In this document: piece after piece, positions 12,445 to 29,000 of the stretch
How positions within the stretch are numbered: the first letter of the stretch is position 1
Layout: every line of letters begins with the position of its first letter
NCBI RefSeq assembly: GCF_016859285.1
Contig: NC_053403.1
Coordinates: 25,621,448 to 25,685,447 of the forward strand
Origin: Xiphias gladius
Taxonomy: Eukaryota; Chordata; Actinopteri; Istiophoriformes; Xiphiidae
Length of the DNA: 64,000 bases
Reading direction: 5' to 3'
Translations under genes and position numbers: made by a program
Notes under the pieces: model-generated
Seen by the model: the letters and a program-made list of their open reading frames with translations, nothing else
Database searches by the model: none
What the model was told of the DNA's origin: nothing

Positions 12445-15269
12445 CCAGAGTCTATCTCAAGTCCCATGAGCAGAGCCAAACCAACAACTGTACATCTGAT
12501 CCCTCTGAGCCTCAGAGCTCCATCGTTGTCCCAAAACGGTTAAAACACATCAGTGAGACACACTGTTGCTCCGGGTGACAAGTTCCGTCATCACCGTGAA
12601 CACACACACACTTTATTTTGAGTCAGTCCTCCTGCCACAAATTCTCACCACAGCACCAAATGTGGATTATTCCGCTGCTGAAAATAGTCCCCAACAAACA
12701 CAGTTTCCTCCTGCCTGAGTACCTATATATTTGTGAGGTGTTGTTAAATATGTACGTCTTCAGTAGGAGCCAGTGAGCTTGGGTCCAGTGAGCCACAGAC
12801 ACGGTAGGGAAGTCACTACCGAGAGAAGGACTTGTAGGTTTTGGTCTTATTATGGGACAGTGTGGCACAGCTTCTCTCTTTGACCTGTGTCTTTGCATAG
12901 CAGTTGCTTCCATGTCTGGGGAAACCTGTGTACGATCAACTGGTGACAGATACTTTTCTGTTTTCCAGGTTCTGCGTGTACAGAATGAGCAGCTGGAGGA
13001 GGCTCAGGTCAAAGCCAACAACAGGGTGTCCAACCATAAACAAGCCACCCAGCTGCTGCAGACAGAGCTGCAGGACAGCCGCGCTCAAATTGAGGAGAAA
13101 GAGAATGCAATCCAAACCCTCAGGAGCAAACTGCGAGAGTCTGAGGTTCGTATAAGATCCCCTTTTCAGGCCCATCGGAAAGGACTTAGTAGCAGCCTCT
13201 GTTATGGCTGAAGAGGCTTGTTGACATACTTTTACATGTATGGCACTTGTTAGTTTTTTGTTTAGGAATCTTAAATTTGAGCCATTTATATTGTACTATT
13301 TGTCCTTTCCCATATCAGAAAAATGCATCACCCAGTGCTGTTGAGCTGGAAAAAGTCCGCACAAAACTCTTCAAAATGGAGGTGGAGATGAGTTCAGCAT
13401 CTGATAAACACCAACTAGAGTAAGTGCCCTTTGGATTCATTTTACCCTTTGTTTTGTTCTAGTGTTTGTCTCATTTAATGGGTTGAAATGGTTGACAGAA
13501 GCCTGTTGTCAGTCCGCATCAGTTCAGTAGTATTTTGTACCTCTGATATATTGAGGTCATAACCTAACCTTATCAGAAAAAAGAAAACACTACGGGAAGT
13601 TGTTAGTTGTTCCATGACCGACTGTTGCGACCACTTTTTTTGTTCTTCTCAGGATTCAGAGGTTGACCACAGTGTTGAATGAAAAGGAGGATTCATTGAG
13701 GAAGCTGAGGGAGGCCTTGAGGAGATCACAACAGCGAGGAGAGGAGTCATGTAAGTCACCAGTGTGTGTCTGCACGTTGATGGTTTTCATTGCATGAGAA
13801 ATGTGTTTCTACTTACTTGCAGCTGTCAGCTTCAGGTGGTAACATAGTGTAATGTTTCTTTTGTGCCTCTTTCATGAGATAATGACACAGACATGTAGAA
13901 GCTGGATCACCGAATTAAAATGAAGGACTTGATTTTACCCCCAGAAGTTGATTAATGTGGCTTTAAAGTGACTTTGTTACCTTTCTAAAGAGTAAGACTG
14001 GTCAAATGGAGAATAACACTAATGTAGATCTGTTGAATTCAGTCCTGCAGGGTGAGGACCTCCATGCTAAACTGACCAACCCCAGAGGTTTGGTGATCAA
14101 GAGCAGCATTCTGCTGGAGAAGACCAGACTGGAGGAGGAAGTCAAACGGCTTCAACTGAAAATAACTGAGCTGGAAAGGTACGATTAACCAGTTTGAGGG
14201 CAGAACTACTGGGATAGTTCATGTGATTCATGGCATCTCTCTAGCTCCGGCAACATTGGCCCAAAATGCCGTTTCATCATTCCTTCTGTTAAAAAACACC
14301 TAGGTTCAAACCATTTGAATTTCTATTTTTATGCGTTATGTCCATAAGGGGGCAAACCAATACACTGAGACTCACGACTACTTGGGTTTATATTTTCCAG
14401 ATGTGCCCTCGGGTTGCTAGTGCTGGAATGCTAGGCTAACTGTAGCTTTCATAGCCTGCATCCAACTTTATCTCCAGGTTCCACAGGTTAGGCGTCTAGT
14501 GACCAAAATCCGTAGAATTTCCAAAGGGAGCTTTCTTAGATTTCACGGAGTGCCAATCGCTCTCTCTGCAGCCAAGTTGGGTCGTGAGGTCTCTGCCATC
14601 GTCGTTGTTTTATTCGCTCGTTTCTGCTTGACCTACATTTCATTTTCAATCAGTGAAAGTGAAAACTCCTGTCCGTCATGCAGTCGTTCAGTGCAGTAGT
14701 GATGCTTCTTTTCTTTTCTTTTCTTTTTTTTTTAAAAATTTAGAATATTTGTTGACAGCCCTGCATCTGTCCCCATGTCTGTACAGCTTGACGTCCACTC
14801 AGCAGGGAGAGATCAGCAAATGGAAGAGCAGAACCGCCAAGCTGAAGATGAAGAACAAAGCTGACGTGAACAAGCCTTCATCGCCCTGCACTCCCACCAA
14901 GAGCGGCCTTCCAATGACCTCCGAGTCTCCCAGGAAGCTGCCGGCCTCTCCAAAGGTCTCTCTGCTCAACTCTCCCAAAAGCAGATTCTTCGATGTGGGT
15001 GGGAGCTCGGAGCTGCTCTCCAGAACCTGTCCCAAGCAGTTCTTCGATAACTCCAGCCTCGGCACCATTCCAGGTAAGCCACCGCCAAAGTTCACCTACG
15101 TCGATGTGTAGCCTGAGTGTCACTCTCCCTGGAGATTTTCTGAACATCATAAAGACCCGAGCTGTTTGTTTTGGCAGAGGTTTCCCATGTTCCTGATACA
15201 GCAGATGCAGAGAAGGGTAACTGCTGCCATGTCACACTGTGTGTTTGGGGATCACTGGGGTTGTGCTAA
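139..15269 (+). CDS. cenpe: CENP-E-like kinetochore kinesin, 3' part (stalk and tail)
   Basis: Plus-end kinesin of the kinetochore, needed for chromosome congression. Only stalk and tail lie here; the motor is upstream. Exons by splice sites and phase: 139-297 (end uncertain), 559-729, 871-1020, 1540-1740, 1922-2071, 2175-2258, 2396-2512, 2617-2733, 2828-3049, 3566-3646, 3900-3983, 4237-4398, 4590-4823, 5778-5894, 5998-6231, 7183-7299, 7403-7624, 7725-7820, 8371-8451, 9145-9270, 9369-9563, 9657-9866, 10125-10337, 11818-12021, 12969-13145, 13319-13419, 13653-13750, 14043-14178, 14787-15073, 15178-about 15269. All introns up to 13145 are phase 0. The translation is nearly all heptad coiled coil rich in E, Q, K and L. 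Identity rests on the tail, where SPKSRFFD and QFFDNSSLG match the CENP-E C terminus from memory. The 3' end is uncertain because no CaaX box is seen. Confidence 0.82.
1595..1893 (+). repeat. Duplicated exon/intron segment, upstream copy
   Basis: The 3' half of exon 1540-1740 plus about 150 nt of the following intron is nearly identical to 2904-3202. The intron part matches as well as the coding part. Similarity stops abruptly after the homologous CCCCAAATCTCA region, so this is a segmental copy or gene conversion tract. Confidence 0.85.
2904..3202 (+). repeat. Duplicated exon/intron segment, downstream copy
   Basis: Partner of 1595-1893 at an offset of 1,309 nt. It covers the 3' half of exon 2828-3049 and about 150 nt of intron. 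The 5' halves of the two exons differ ([16 protein letters not shown] here against [14 protein letters not shown] upstream), so only part of the exon was copied or converted. Confidence 0.85.
4720..6077 (+). repeat. Tandem 1.4-kb duplication inside cenpe, copy 1
   Basis: This block carries the end of exon 4590-4823, its 954-nt downstream intron, exon 5778-5894, a 103-nt intron and the start of exon 5998-6231. It recurs 1,405-1,408 nt downstream, almost unchanged even in intron sequence: I see about one substitution and a few homopolymer length changes in the long intron. Both breakpoints fall inside members of the same exon family, as expected for unequal crossing-over between homologous exons. 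Confidence 0.9.
5430..5690. repeat. Interspersed fish repeat in cenpe intron, copy 1
   Basis: Starts at a CCTCCACCAAAGAAGTTGTG word and continues through GCACCAAACTTAGCGGAGGG to GTGGTGGAAATCTGCACTC. I recognise this pattern from a widespread teleost intergenic repeat but cannot name the family. A second copy at 6835-7095 exists only because the whole intron was duplicated, so the insertion predates the duplication. Confidence 0.5.
6128..7482 (+). repeat. Tandem 1.4-kb duplication inside cenpe, copy 2
   Basis: Second copy of the block at 4720-6077. It contains the end of exon 5998-6231, a 951-nt intron, exon 7183-7299 (same as 5778-5894), a 103-nt intron and the first 80 nt of exon 7403-7624. 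Identity to copy 1 stops at 7482, in the middle of that exon. Compared with a single-copy state it adds one 78-codon and one 39-codon exon, in frame. Confidence 0.9.
6835..7095. repeat. Interspersed fish repeat in cenpe intron, copy 2
   Basis: Same repeat as 5430-5690, carried in the second copy of the tandem duplication. It differs by one substitution and small T-run length changes. Confidence 0.5.
7850..8060. repeat. Interspersed repeat fragment in cenpe intron
   Basis: Contains ATTAGCTTAACATAAAGACT, then GGAAACAAAGGGAAATAGCT and AACCTGGCTTTGTCCAAAG, words I know from a common teleost dispersed repeat. The family is not named here and the ends are approximate. It lies in the intron between exons 7725-7820 and 8371-8451. 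Confidence 0.45.
10985..11360 (+). mobile_element. Degenerate Tc1-like transposase 3' fragment in cenpe intron
   Basis: Reads as a broken C-terminal part of a Tc1/mariner-type transposase: words equivalent to [17 protein letters not shown], then HHQNIE and a VEL-like end, with several frame breaks. It is clearly related to the copy at 33340-33725 (same order from AAATGAGTGGAG through TGTGCTGTGGCCTTCACAGT to TTGATGTCGGTTTTTCC). It has no intact terminal repeats or ORF, so it is an immobile relic. Confidence 0.75.
12413..12438. repeat. (GT)n microsatellite
   Basis: A pure TG/GT dinucleotide run of about 26 nt in the cenpe intron between exons 11818-12021 and 12969-13145. Short ORFs across it are meaningless. 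Confidence 0.9.
13319..15269 (+). CDS. cenpe: cenpe C-terminal exons (tail)
   Basis: Phases change here: 13319-13419 ends phase 2, 13653-13750 phase 1, 14043-14178 phase 2, 14787-15073 phase 1, and 15178 opens with the matching two bases. Joining gives a basic, proline/serine-rich tail after ISKWKSR, with PCTPTK and SPR/SPK sites that look like proline-directed kinase sites, then SPKSRFFD and QFFDNSSLG. The start of exon 14043 was chosen over an upstream ATG at 14006 because only TTCAG|TC fits the incoming phase. If the last exon is read through, a stop falls at 15267-15269; alternatively a donor at 15217 (AAGG|GTAACT) leads to an unseen exon. Confidence 0.75.
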
Positions 15270-18200
15270 AAGAAGCATGCGGTGATGGGACTTTACCAGT
15301 CTCCCACTGAGCCCTGAAACACGAATCAGCACTGACACACGCTTTCCTCACCTGATGGATTCACCCCTTTTATTTTTATTTTTTTAGGAGTCGTCTGTTC
15401 CTTGAGCTTTCGTTTAAATATCTGCTTTTTGTGCAAGACTATGACTGACTGTCTGCAGACCAGACATTATATTTTAAACAAGAAATCTTGCTTCACAGTA
15501 CGGAAGCTCATTTACCATGAGGATATTTATTTAAAAAAAAAAAAAAAGATTTTTATTAAAAAAAAACAATGAAGATACACTTTCTCCCAAAACACTGAAA
15601 TCCCAAGTCATAATTACAAGATAAGTCCAGACTGAGATATTATTCGGTTTCCAGTAGCTGAAACGATCATGGTCTGATCCAACAGTCCTGCAATAAATCC
15701 TCCTTCATGAAGGATCTAATGTTCAGTTTTAATGGAAACCATCTCAGAAGGTGCTGATTCATCTACAGCCATTGTAGAGGCTGTAGTTTGTGCTGCTGTT
15801 GAGCTGCATTGTGTTAAAAGTTTGAGATTCCAACACTTCTCTTTTAAGATACTTTCTCATAATTTTGATGTTATGAATCTAACAGCGTTTACTAATTCCT
15901 TTCTTATTATTTGACTTAGCTGAAGGGTTTCTGTTTCTTTTTTTTTTTTTTTTCTCTCTTCCCAACAATTCACCCCCCCCCCCCCCTGGTGAACATGGGC
16001 TTAAATATTACAATAATCAGTGCACTTAGTTTTTATTTTGAATCCGTTTTTTGGCTTCTGACATGTCAACCTAATTTCAGCCCCTATTGTAATGTCTTGG
16101 TGGCAAGATGTTGACCAGGTTTAGTATCATTAAAAGCAACAGTGTAGAGCAGTACAATGCTTCTGATTAAATCCCCAGGTCCTAATGTCTCCTCTCAGTC
16201 TTTGAGGCGTGTCCTGCACGAGTCAGCGAACATTCAGGTCGCTCCCATTTTAATAGTGGAGCGTCCTTTCAATCAGCCTGCAATCCTGCACACATTACAT
16301 GGTGGTAATGTTTCACAGGAGGTGGCAGGGTTTGTCTTGGAGTATGGAGAGTAGCGTAGCACTTTGTCCTGTGATGGCATAATAAATCCAACGTATTGAT
16401 TTGAAATCAACATCATTATTGGCTTATGAACTGAAAGTAAACAACAAACACTCCAGTCAGATGAAACACACACTGAAACACTTGATCACCACCATTACTG
16501 TTTGCTAGTGGCACATTAATAAGAACAAATAATTTAGACCATTCTGATCGTCACAGCCGCTGGAAGACGGAGACCAGGATGCTGCTCATGTGTCTGATAA
16601 AAGTTTGGTGTGTTGCAGATGCAGATGCAGGTGCAGTTGCAGCCGCGGGTGCGGCCAGAAAGGACGAGTGGTGGCCTCAGTCTCCAAAGCAAGACGATAT
16701 GTGTAGTACCCAGTAAAATGTACCACATGTGCAATATTTTTAAATGTTTCTTGCTTTTATTGTTTTCTAGTGTTTTTCTTCCTTCATTCTGTCTTTTAGA
16801 CTTTGAATAATAAATCTTCTCTTAATGAAGTTACAGAGTCTGTCGTCTCGTTCACATCTCAGTCCAATGACTTTCTTTCCAATGAACAGAAATGGTAACA
16901 ATGAACGGAAACACTAGGAAGGACTCGTATCTTAGTTTTTGAAACAAGCACTGACCTCGTAAAATACACTAGCCTACCAGGCCTGATCCCTGTTTCGGCT
17001 TCCGATGCAGAATTTATTGCACAGCTGTAAAATCGGATTGCATCAGTTTGCACAAGCGTACCTAAAAAAAACTAGGAACTTTAGACCTCAAGAACCAGTA
17101 CTTGACAAAAAGCGCCTCACCTCCAGGTCCATTCAGCTGTTCTGGGGCCTCATTCATAACCCTGCGTACACGCGCAAACCTGGGCTTGAAACATGCCTAC
17201 GAAAATTTCGGAGACGGGGAAGCTGGCGACGCAGATGATGAGGTAGTGAACTGAAGCCAGATTTTCTGATCATCCTTACATACATTTCACTTCACTTCAT
17301 AAAAATCTACGAGTAAGAGTTTCACTTTATCATAATTATTGAAGTCTCATAAGCACCTCTCCAGTTGAAAAGATACACAACCAAAGTCAGAACCATTCAG
17401 ATGTGTGACTTGTTATTGAGCTTTTAGTTGCAGTCCACTCTGCAAGAGTGTTTAGAGGGTCTTCAGACCCCTTCACTTTTTTCACTTTGTGTTATGTTGC
17501 AGCCTGATGCTTAAAGAGTTGTTTAATTCATTTTTTCCCTCGTCAGTCTACACTCAGTGCCCCACAGCATTATGTGCTATATAGCAGTATACCTCTATAA
17601 CTATATAAAAACCAAAATTATAACATTGAAATCTGCAAAGGCCCAGCAGCAGGTTTCTGTCTTCTTGACCTTAAATCAATATATATACAGTATCTAGTGC
17701 TAACAATTGGTTATAATAATCAGAATTATTATTATTTCTGATTATTTTAATGATTAAAAAGAGCACAGTTTGGACCTAAGATGCCGTACAATACAGCGTC
17801 TTAGTGATGCAGCATCACTAATAACACAAGGATCCAGAGGGACTCAAAGTAACCTCATTTCTGACGGGCCTGTACGATACACGAGTGACTGGTGACCAAA
17901 GTCGGAATCAGAAGGCCACTGAGGCCACTCGCCGGGACGAGCCAGCAAACAACCGAATAAAGAAAGCATGGCTCCTGCTGCCTCTCTTGTTCTGATAGAG
18001 AAACACAGACCCGACCAGGTGTGTGCGCTTGTCCTCTACCTGTCCTGTACCTGTATGTATGGTAGTGGTGTGGTGTTGCCTGGTTCTTAAAAAAAAACAA
18101 AAAACCCAATAACCTAAATGAAGGACTGGCAAAAGAAAATACTCCAACACTTTTATAACGTAAACAAAGCAAATACTAGAATAATCGAACACTCAAATCA

Positions 18201-18360
18201 AATGTTAATAAAAGAACAAGGAAATAATCAACAGGTCCTCCACTGTACCAAGAGTACACAGTATTTCAAATCATGTCCGGTTGGTCAGAGTTTTTAAACA
18301 AATGACTTCCTGTTAGGATTTTCAAAATGAGAATAACCCTCTGAGCTTTTACTTTGAAGG
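15270..18360. other. cenpe 3' flank and intergenic region, no gene recognised
   Basis: Holds an AATAAA at 15692-15697 that could end the cenpe transcript, A- and T-rich runs, and a run of about 15 C at 15972-15986. A second AATAAA-like word lies near 16378 and another near 16808. Short ORFs here show no family resemblance and weak codon structure. I see no RNA gene. Confidence 0.5.
17140..17225. repeat. Possible MITE end or dispersed fish repeat
   Basis: GGGGCCTCATTCATAACCCT followed by GCGTACACGCGCAAACCTGG resembles a word often found at the ends of non-autonomous fish DNA elements (GGGGCC(A/T)CATTCATAA type). No partner inverted repeat was found nearby, so this is a weak call. Confidence 0.3.
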
Positions 18361-18364
18361 AGAG

Positions 18365-18512
18365 ATTGATCCTGGCTTGACCAATCAGGAAACCCGCGGG
18401 AGAAGAAGAAATGGGTGTCCAACGTCATTACGTTTGTTTATTGCGTACGGCTCCTTGCGCGCGGGATCTTTGGTTATCAAACGGCAGAGTTTGCAGAGAC
18501 AAGAAGCAGCAG
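18365..18512 (+). promoter_or_regulatory. rad51: rad51 promoter and non-coding first exon (predicted)
   Basis: A canonical CCAAT box (GACCAATCAGG, CCAAT at 18381-18385) is followed by a CRE-like ACGTCATTACG and a TTGCGCGCGGGA that fits an E2F site. E2F control is established for mammalian RAD51; its role here is inferred. The region ends at a good donor, AGCAGCAG|GTAGGT at 18513, which would splice to the 5' UTR acceptor before 19205. CpGs are frequent from 18400 to 18650, unlike the surrounding AT-rich DNA. Confidence 0.5.
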
Positions 18513-19222
18513 GTAGGTGCCACCGGCAGCTCTGTAAGACCAAAGCCCACCTGTACGGCATATGTTCACAATACGCCGGTCAGACATTAGTATTAACTTG
18601 TGTCGAGCGTGTTACCTGGCCGCCCAGAAGCGTTGCCAGCTAGCTCCGCGGCTGAAATGCAGCCAACTGATGCGAGAACAGCGCTAATGCTAACAAGCTC
18701 ATAGCTTGAGTAAATGTGCTGAAATGCCAGTGAGTATTAAAATAAAGCCAATGTCGACAGAGGACAGACTGGGTGGCCTTGTTTCGTTGTTTTTACCGGT
18801 ACGTTACGTTAACAGATGATTTAAAACTTGTCAACGCCAGTCCGTTGACTTGCTAGCGGGTTGCTCGGAGTAGCCTAAGTTTGCAAAGCGTTTTCCTAAA
18901 CAGGGGTACGGTCATACAGTGGTCACATCCCGAGTCTTGTGCACAGGGAAACCACGTAAATAAAGGCAATAGGTCAGTGCCCACTACGTTCAGCTAAGAC
19001 CGTCACAGTTAGGAGGCATGTCTCCCGCAACTGTTGCCCAGTCTCTGAGGTCAGGAAAGCGCAGTTACAGAATTATGAGCAAACCCCGGACCACATCTGT
19101 GGTCGTTCCATCACTCAGCCCTCGTGCTCACTGTAGTCAACACAACAGTGTCGTGACCTGTCACACGTCGGCCACTGAGCTTCTTCCTCCTCTCTGTGGA
19201 CCAGATTTCCATACTAAAGACC

Positions 19223-25998
<6,776 letters not shown>

Positions 25999-27974
25999 GT
26001 GGGGCAGAGGCAGGAAGCGGCGGGGTGGTGGTAGGCGTACCGTCACACCTGCTGACTTGTCCCTTGGACTACAGTGTTGAGTGTATGACCTTCAGCCATA
26101 CTACTGCCTTCCCACAAAGCCTCGGACTGACGATGGGCTGACGGGATTTTGAGTTGGCCTCATTGAGGCAGAGTCGCTAAGATGGTCTGGGCTGCACACG
26201 TGGCCTCATGGAGCTCAGCGATGCAACAGCAAGATGAAAAGTTGTGTTTTCTGCACTCTGCCGTCAACGAGGGACAAAGAAACAATGTTTTCCTGCAATT
26301 ATGACATAGTAGCTCATAGTTACGACTAAGCATCTCCGTAATTACAAAAAGTCTCACGATGACATTCAAAGTATAGCAACATGACATTTATTACATAATA
26401 ACCAAAAAGGCCTGGGTTCTTTATCATTTAACAATTCGACCTGTAATGATGAGATGCTAAGTCCTAATTAGAGAAAAGGTCTCCAATTTCTTTTCTTTGT
26501 TGAATGCTGTGCACTTCTGCATCTTCATCAATGGGGTGGTTAAAAAAAAATAAGTTGTAAAAAGTATTTTAAATAATTTGTGATATTTTCTTTTCTGTTG
26601 AGTGGTGTCTTTTCTTTTGGATGTGTGACAGTGAAGCATTTTTTCTGAGAATTCCTGTTTTCATTTCTCTCCAGCCACACCACCACTGTGTACGCTTCGT
26701 AGCTAAATTGAATTTCTTGTACTATTAAATCCACTTGTTTACCTCATCATCCAAGGGTTTTCTAATGTGTCAGCTGATACCACATTGTTGTTGGATGTTT
26801 GGTTGAGAAACACATTCAACTACTGCAAAGAGCGAATTTTATTAAATGTAATCCATGTGTCACTTAAGTGCATGTTAACTTTTAATGGGGTGGTCAGAAT
26901 ATTGTGGAAATGACATTTTCATTCATGATATTCAGTTTTCTCGCAGTGACTGCAAAGGTAACGTCAACAGAATTAAAATCAAGAGAACAGAAAACAAAGT
27001 TCCATTAAAGTGATGTTAGATCACAAACGAAGAACCCGATTGAAAACTGCAGCTTTACTTTCACTTCAGGAAAATAACAGGAATGTAAAAACACCCAAGG
27101 AAAGTTAGGCTACAAAAATGTTAGGATACTTTTCACAGTCACAACCAAACGGAAGGCTCCATGCAGCGTGTTCGTTTACTGATGGCGGCAAGGATTCAAA
27201 CTGCACGCGGTCCAGTGCAGTTGCTTTATACTACACTATCTATTTTTGGGGGGGGGGGGGTGATGTCAGTAATGTCAAAAAGAGCCAATCAGGTTTTAGA
27301 AACAGATTCTGATCAAAATACTACAATGTTATCACTACATCTACATTAATGAAGTGTCGTTCACCTCCACAAAACACATTTGACAAAGAGCGACTGAGGT
27401 TCCACTGTTGAAGGAAGTTCTCGATTTCTTCCAAAAATCTAAATAAAAAGCTAGTGGTATGTAGCCATGCAGATAGTTTTATTTGTCCAGGCTTTGACAT
27501 ATCTGTCTCTAAAATTGGTCTCTGGACCAAAAAGCAAAACCATCTGCATGACTATATAATCACTGGAGGGAAGCGTGGACACGTCTGTTCTGTCGTCATG
27601 TCATTTGGGTGAACTGATCCCATTGCATTCCCGTGACGGTGCTGAAAATAAAACCTACTTGTGTTTAATCACTGATTTTCAGTAAAAAAATAAAATAAAC
27701 ATTATGATACCATACACACTACAAGCCATAATACTGATACCAACTCAGTTAAGCCACAATAATAAAGTCTGCAGAAAATAAATAAACATCATTAACTCCA
27801 TATCATTTCACAGTGACATCATAACAAAGATATCAACCAATGAGGGGAGAGAAAGTTAGTGTGCCATTTGCACTGCCCATCTGACTGGAAGATCACAGAT
27901 TGGCGACCTGACTGGCCAATCAGTGCCATCGACTGAGTGTCTCCCTCTGCTGGACCTCCGTTGAAAGGAATCGG
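25999..27974. other. Convergent rad51/rmdn3 3' interval
   Basis: Both stop codons face this 1,976-nt interval, which must hold both 3' UTRs. ATTAAA near 26725 could end rad51. On the other strand, TTTATT words near 27479 read as AATAAA and could end rmdn3. A run of G lies at 27247-27260. ORFs are short and unlike known proteins. Confidence 0.6.
27463..27535. repeat. Dispersed repeat, copy shared with 33893-33965
   Basis: Contains CATGCAGATAGTTTTATTTG then TCCAGGCTTTGACATATCTG. The segment at 33893-33965 has the same word order (GCAGATAGTGTCTGTTTTAT then TTGTCCAGGTTTTGAGACAT). This wording is familiar from a common teleost repeat; the family is not named. Confidence 0.55.
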
Positions 27975-28957
27975 TCAGATTTTTCTGTTAGTTAAGATCC
28001 GGAGCTGAGCCTCCAGTTTAGACGTTTCTTCATCCTTGGAAACGAAGAGGAGGCAACAACAGATAGAGATAATTGTGTGACGTGCAGTTACATTATTTTT
28101 ACTTCAAACAGGTCACTTTCATTGCATTCTGCAGCACTGAGCTCCGTGCACAACTTTTCAGTATTCCACGCTCCTGCCCAAACAGCTGCGGCATGCAGAG
28201 TTCAGGTCGGGAGGGTGATTTGTGCTCTTACGTCATTGGTGCCGGTGGACATCTTCAGAGCCAGCTCGGTCCAGTTTGTGGCCTCAGAGATGTTTCCCAG
28301 CTCCTTGTGGCACTAGGAACCAGACGACATGATTAGTCTTATAGTCCTTAAAATCACAACACACTGATGAACACAGTCCATTGCTTACTGCCTGCCTTTA
28401 ACCCTCTGAACCCTCTCCTGATTTTGCTCAGTTTTCACTCGTTTTTTTTTTTCTCCTCTCTTTTTTTTTCTGGGCAAGTTTTTGTGTATGAATAAACAGA
28501 GGAGAGTGTTTGTGTCCCAAAGAGACAAGAACCAGGTCGATGGGACATTCTGAGCCTCGGTATTGTCAAAAAAATGTAAAACGTAAAAAGATCATCTTCA
28601 TGCATTTACATTTACTCTTGTTTTCCTTTTTCTTATTTCTATTTGTGACGTAAAGTTTTGAACTACAGTTCCCATCAAGCTTTGGGCCAAACAAACAAAA
28701 CCAAAAATTGGAGTCCGTGGCTTAAATCTGGGTTGTTGTTTTTTTTTTAGCCTATTAACTGGCTTACAGTGACAAATCTAGATCATGAAAAGCCACGCTA
28801 CATCAGCGGCTAGCACTTCCTGTTTGCACTGTCACCATGGATGCAACAGCAATCACCTGGATTACCTAAATAATAAAGAAAGTGTCTGAATGGGATGATT
28901 ATGAGGTTTGTGCAGGATTTCACGCGGCTGAATGTGACCGAAGTGCCACCGACTCCA

Positions 28958-29000
<43 letters not shown>

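Noticed and set aside
14006..14050. ATG at 14006 as start of an internal cenpe exon extension
   Set aside because: Phase with the previous exon (ends 13750, phase 1) fits only an acceptor before 14043; the upstream part is intron.
1..15269. KNL1 as identity of the coiled-coil gene, suggested by human synteny with RAD51
   Set aside because: The tail motifs SPKSRFFD and QFFDNSSLG and the long heptad stalk fit CENP-E; no MELT-type repeats are seen.
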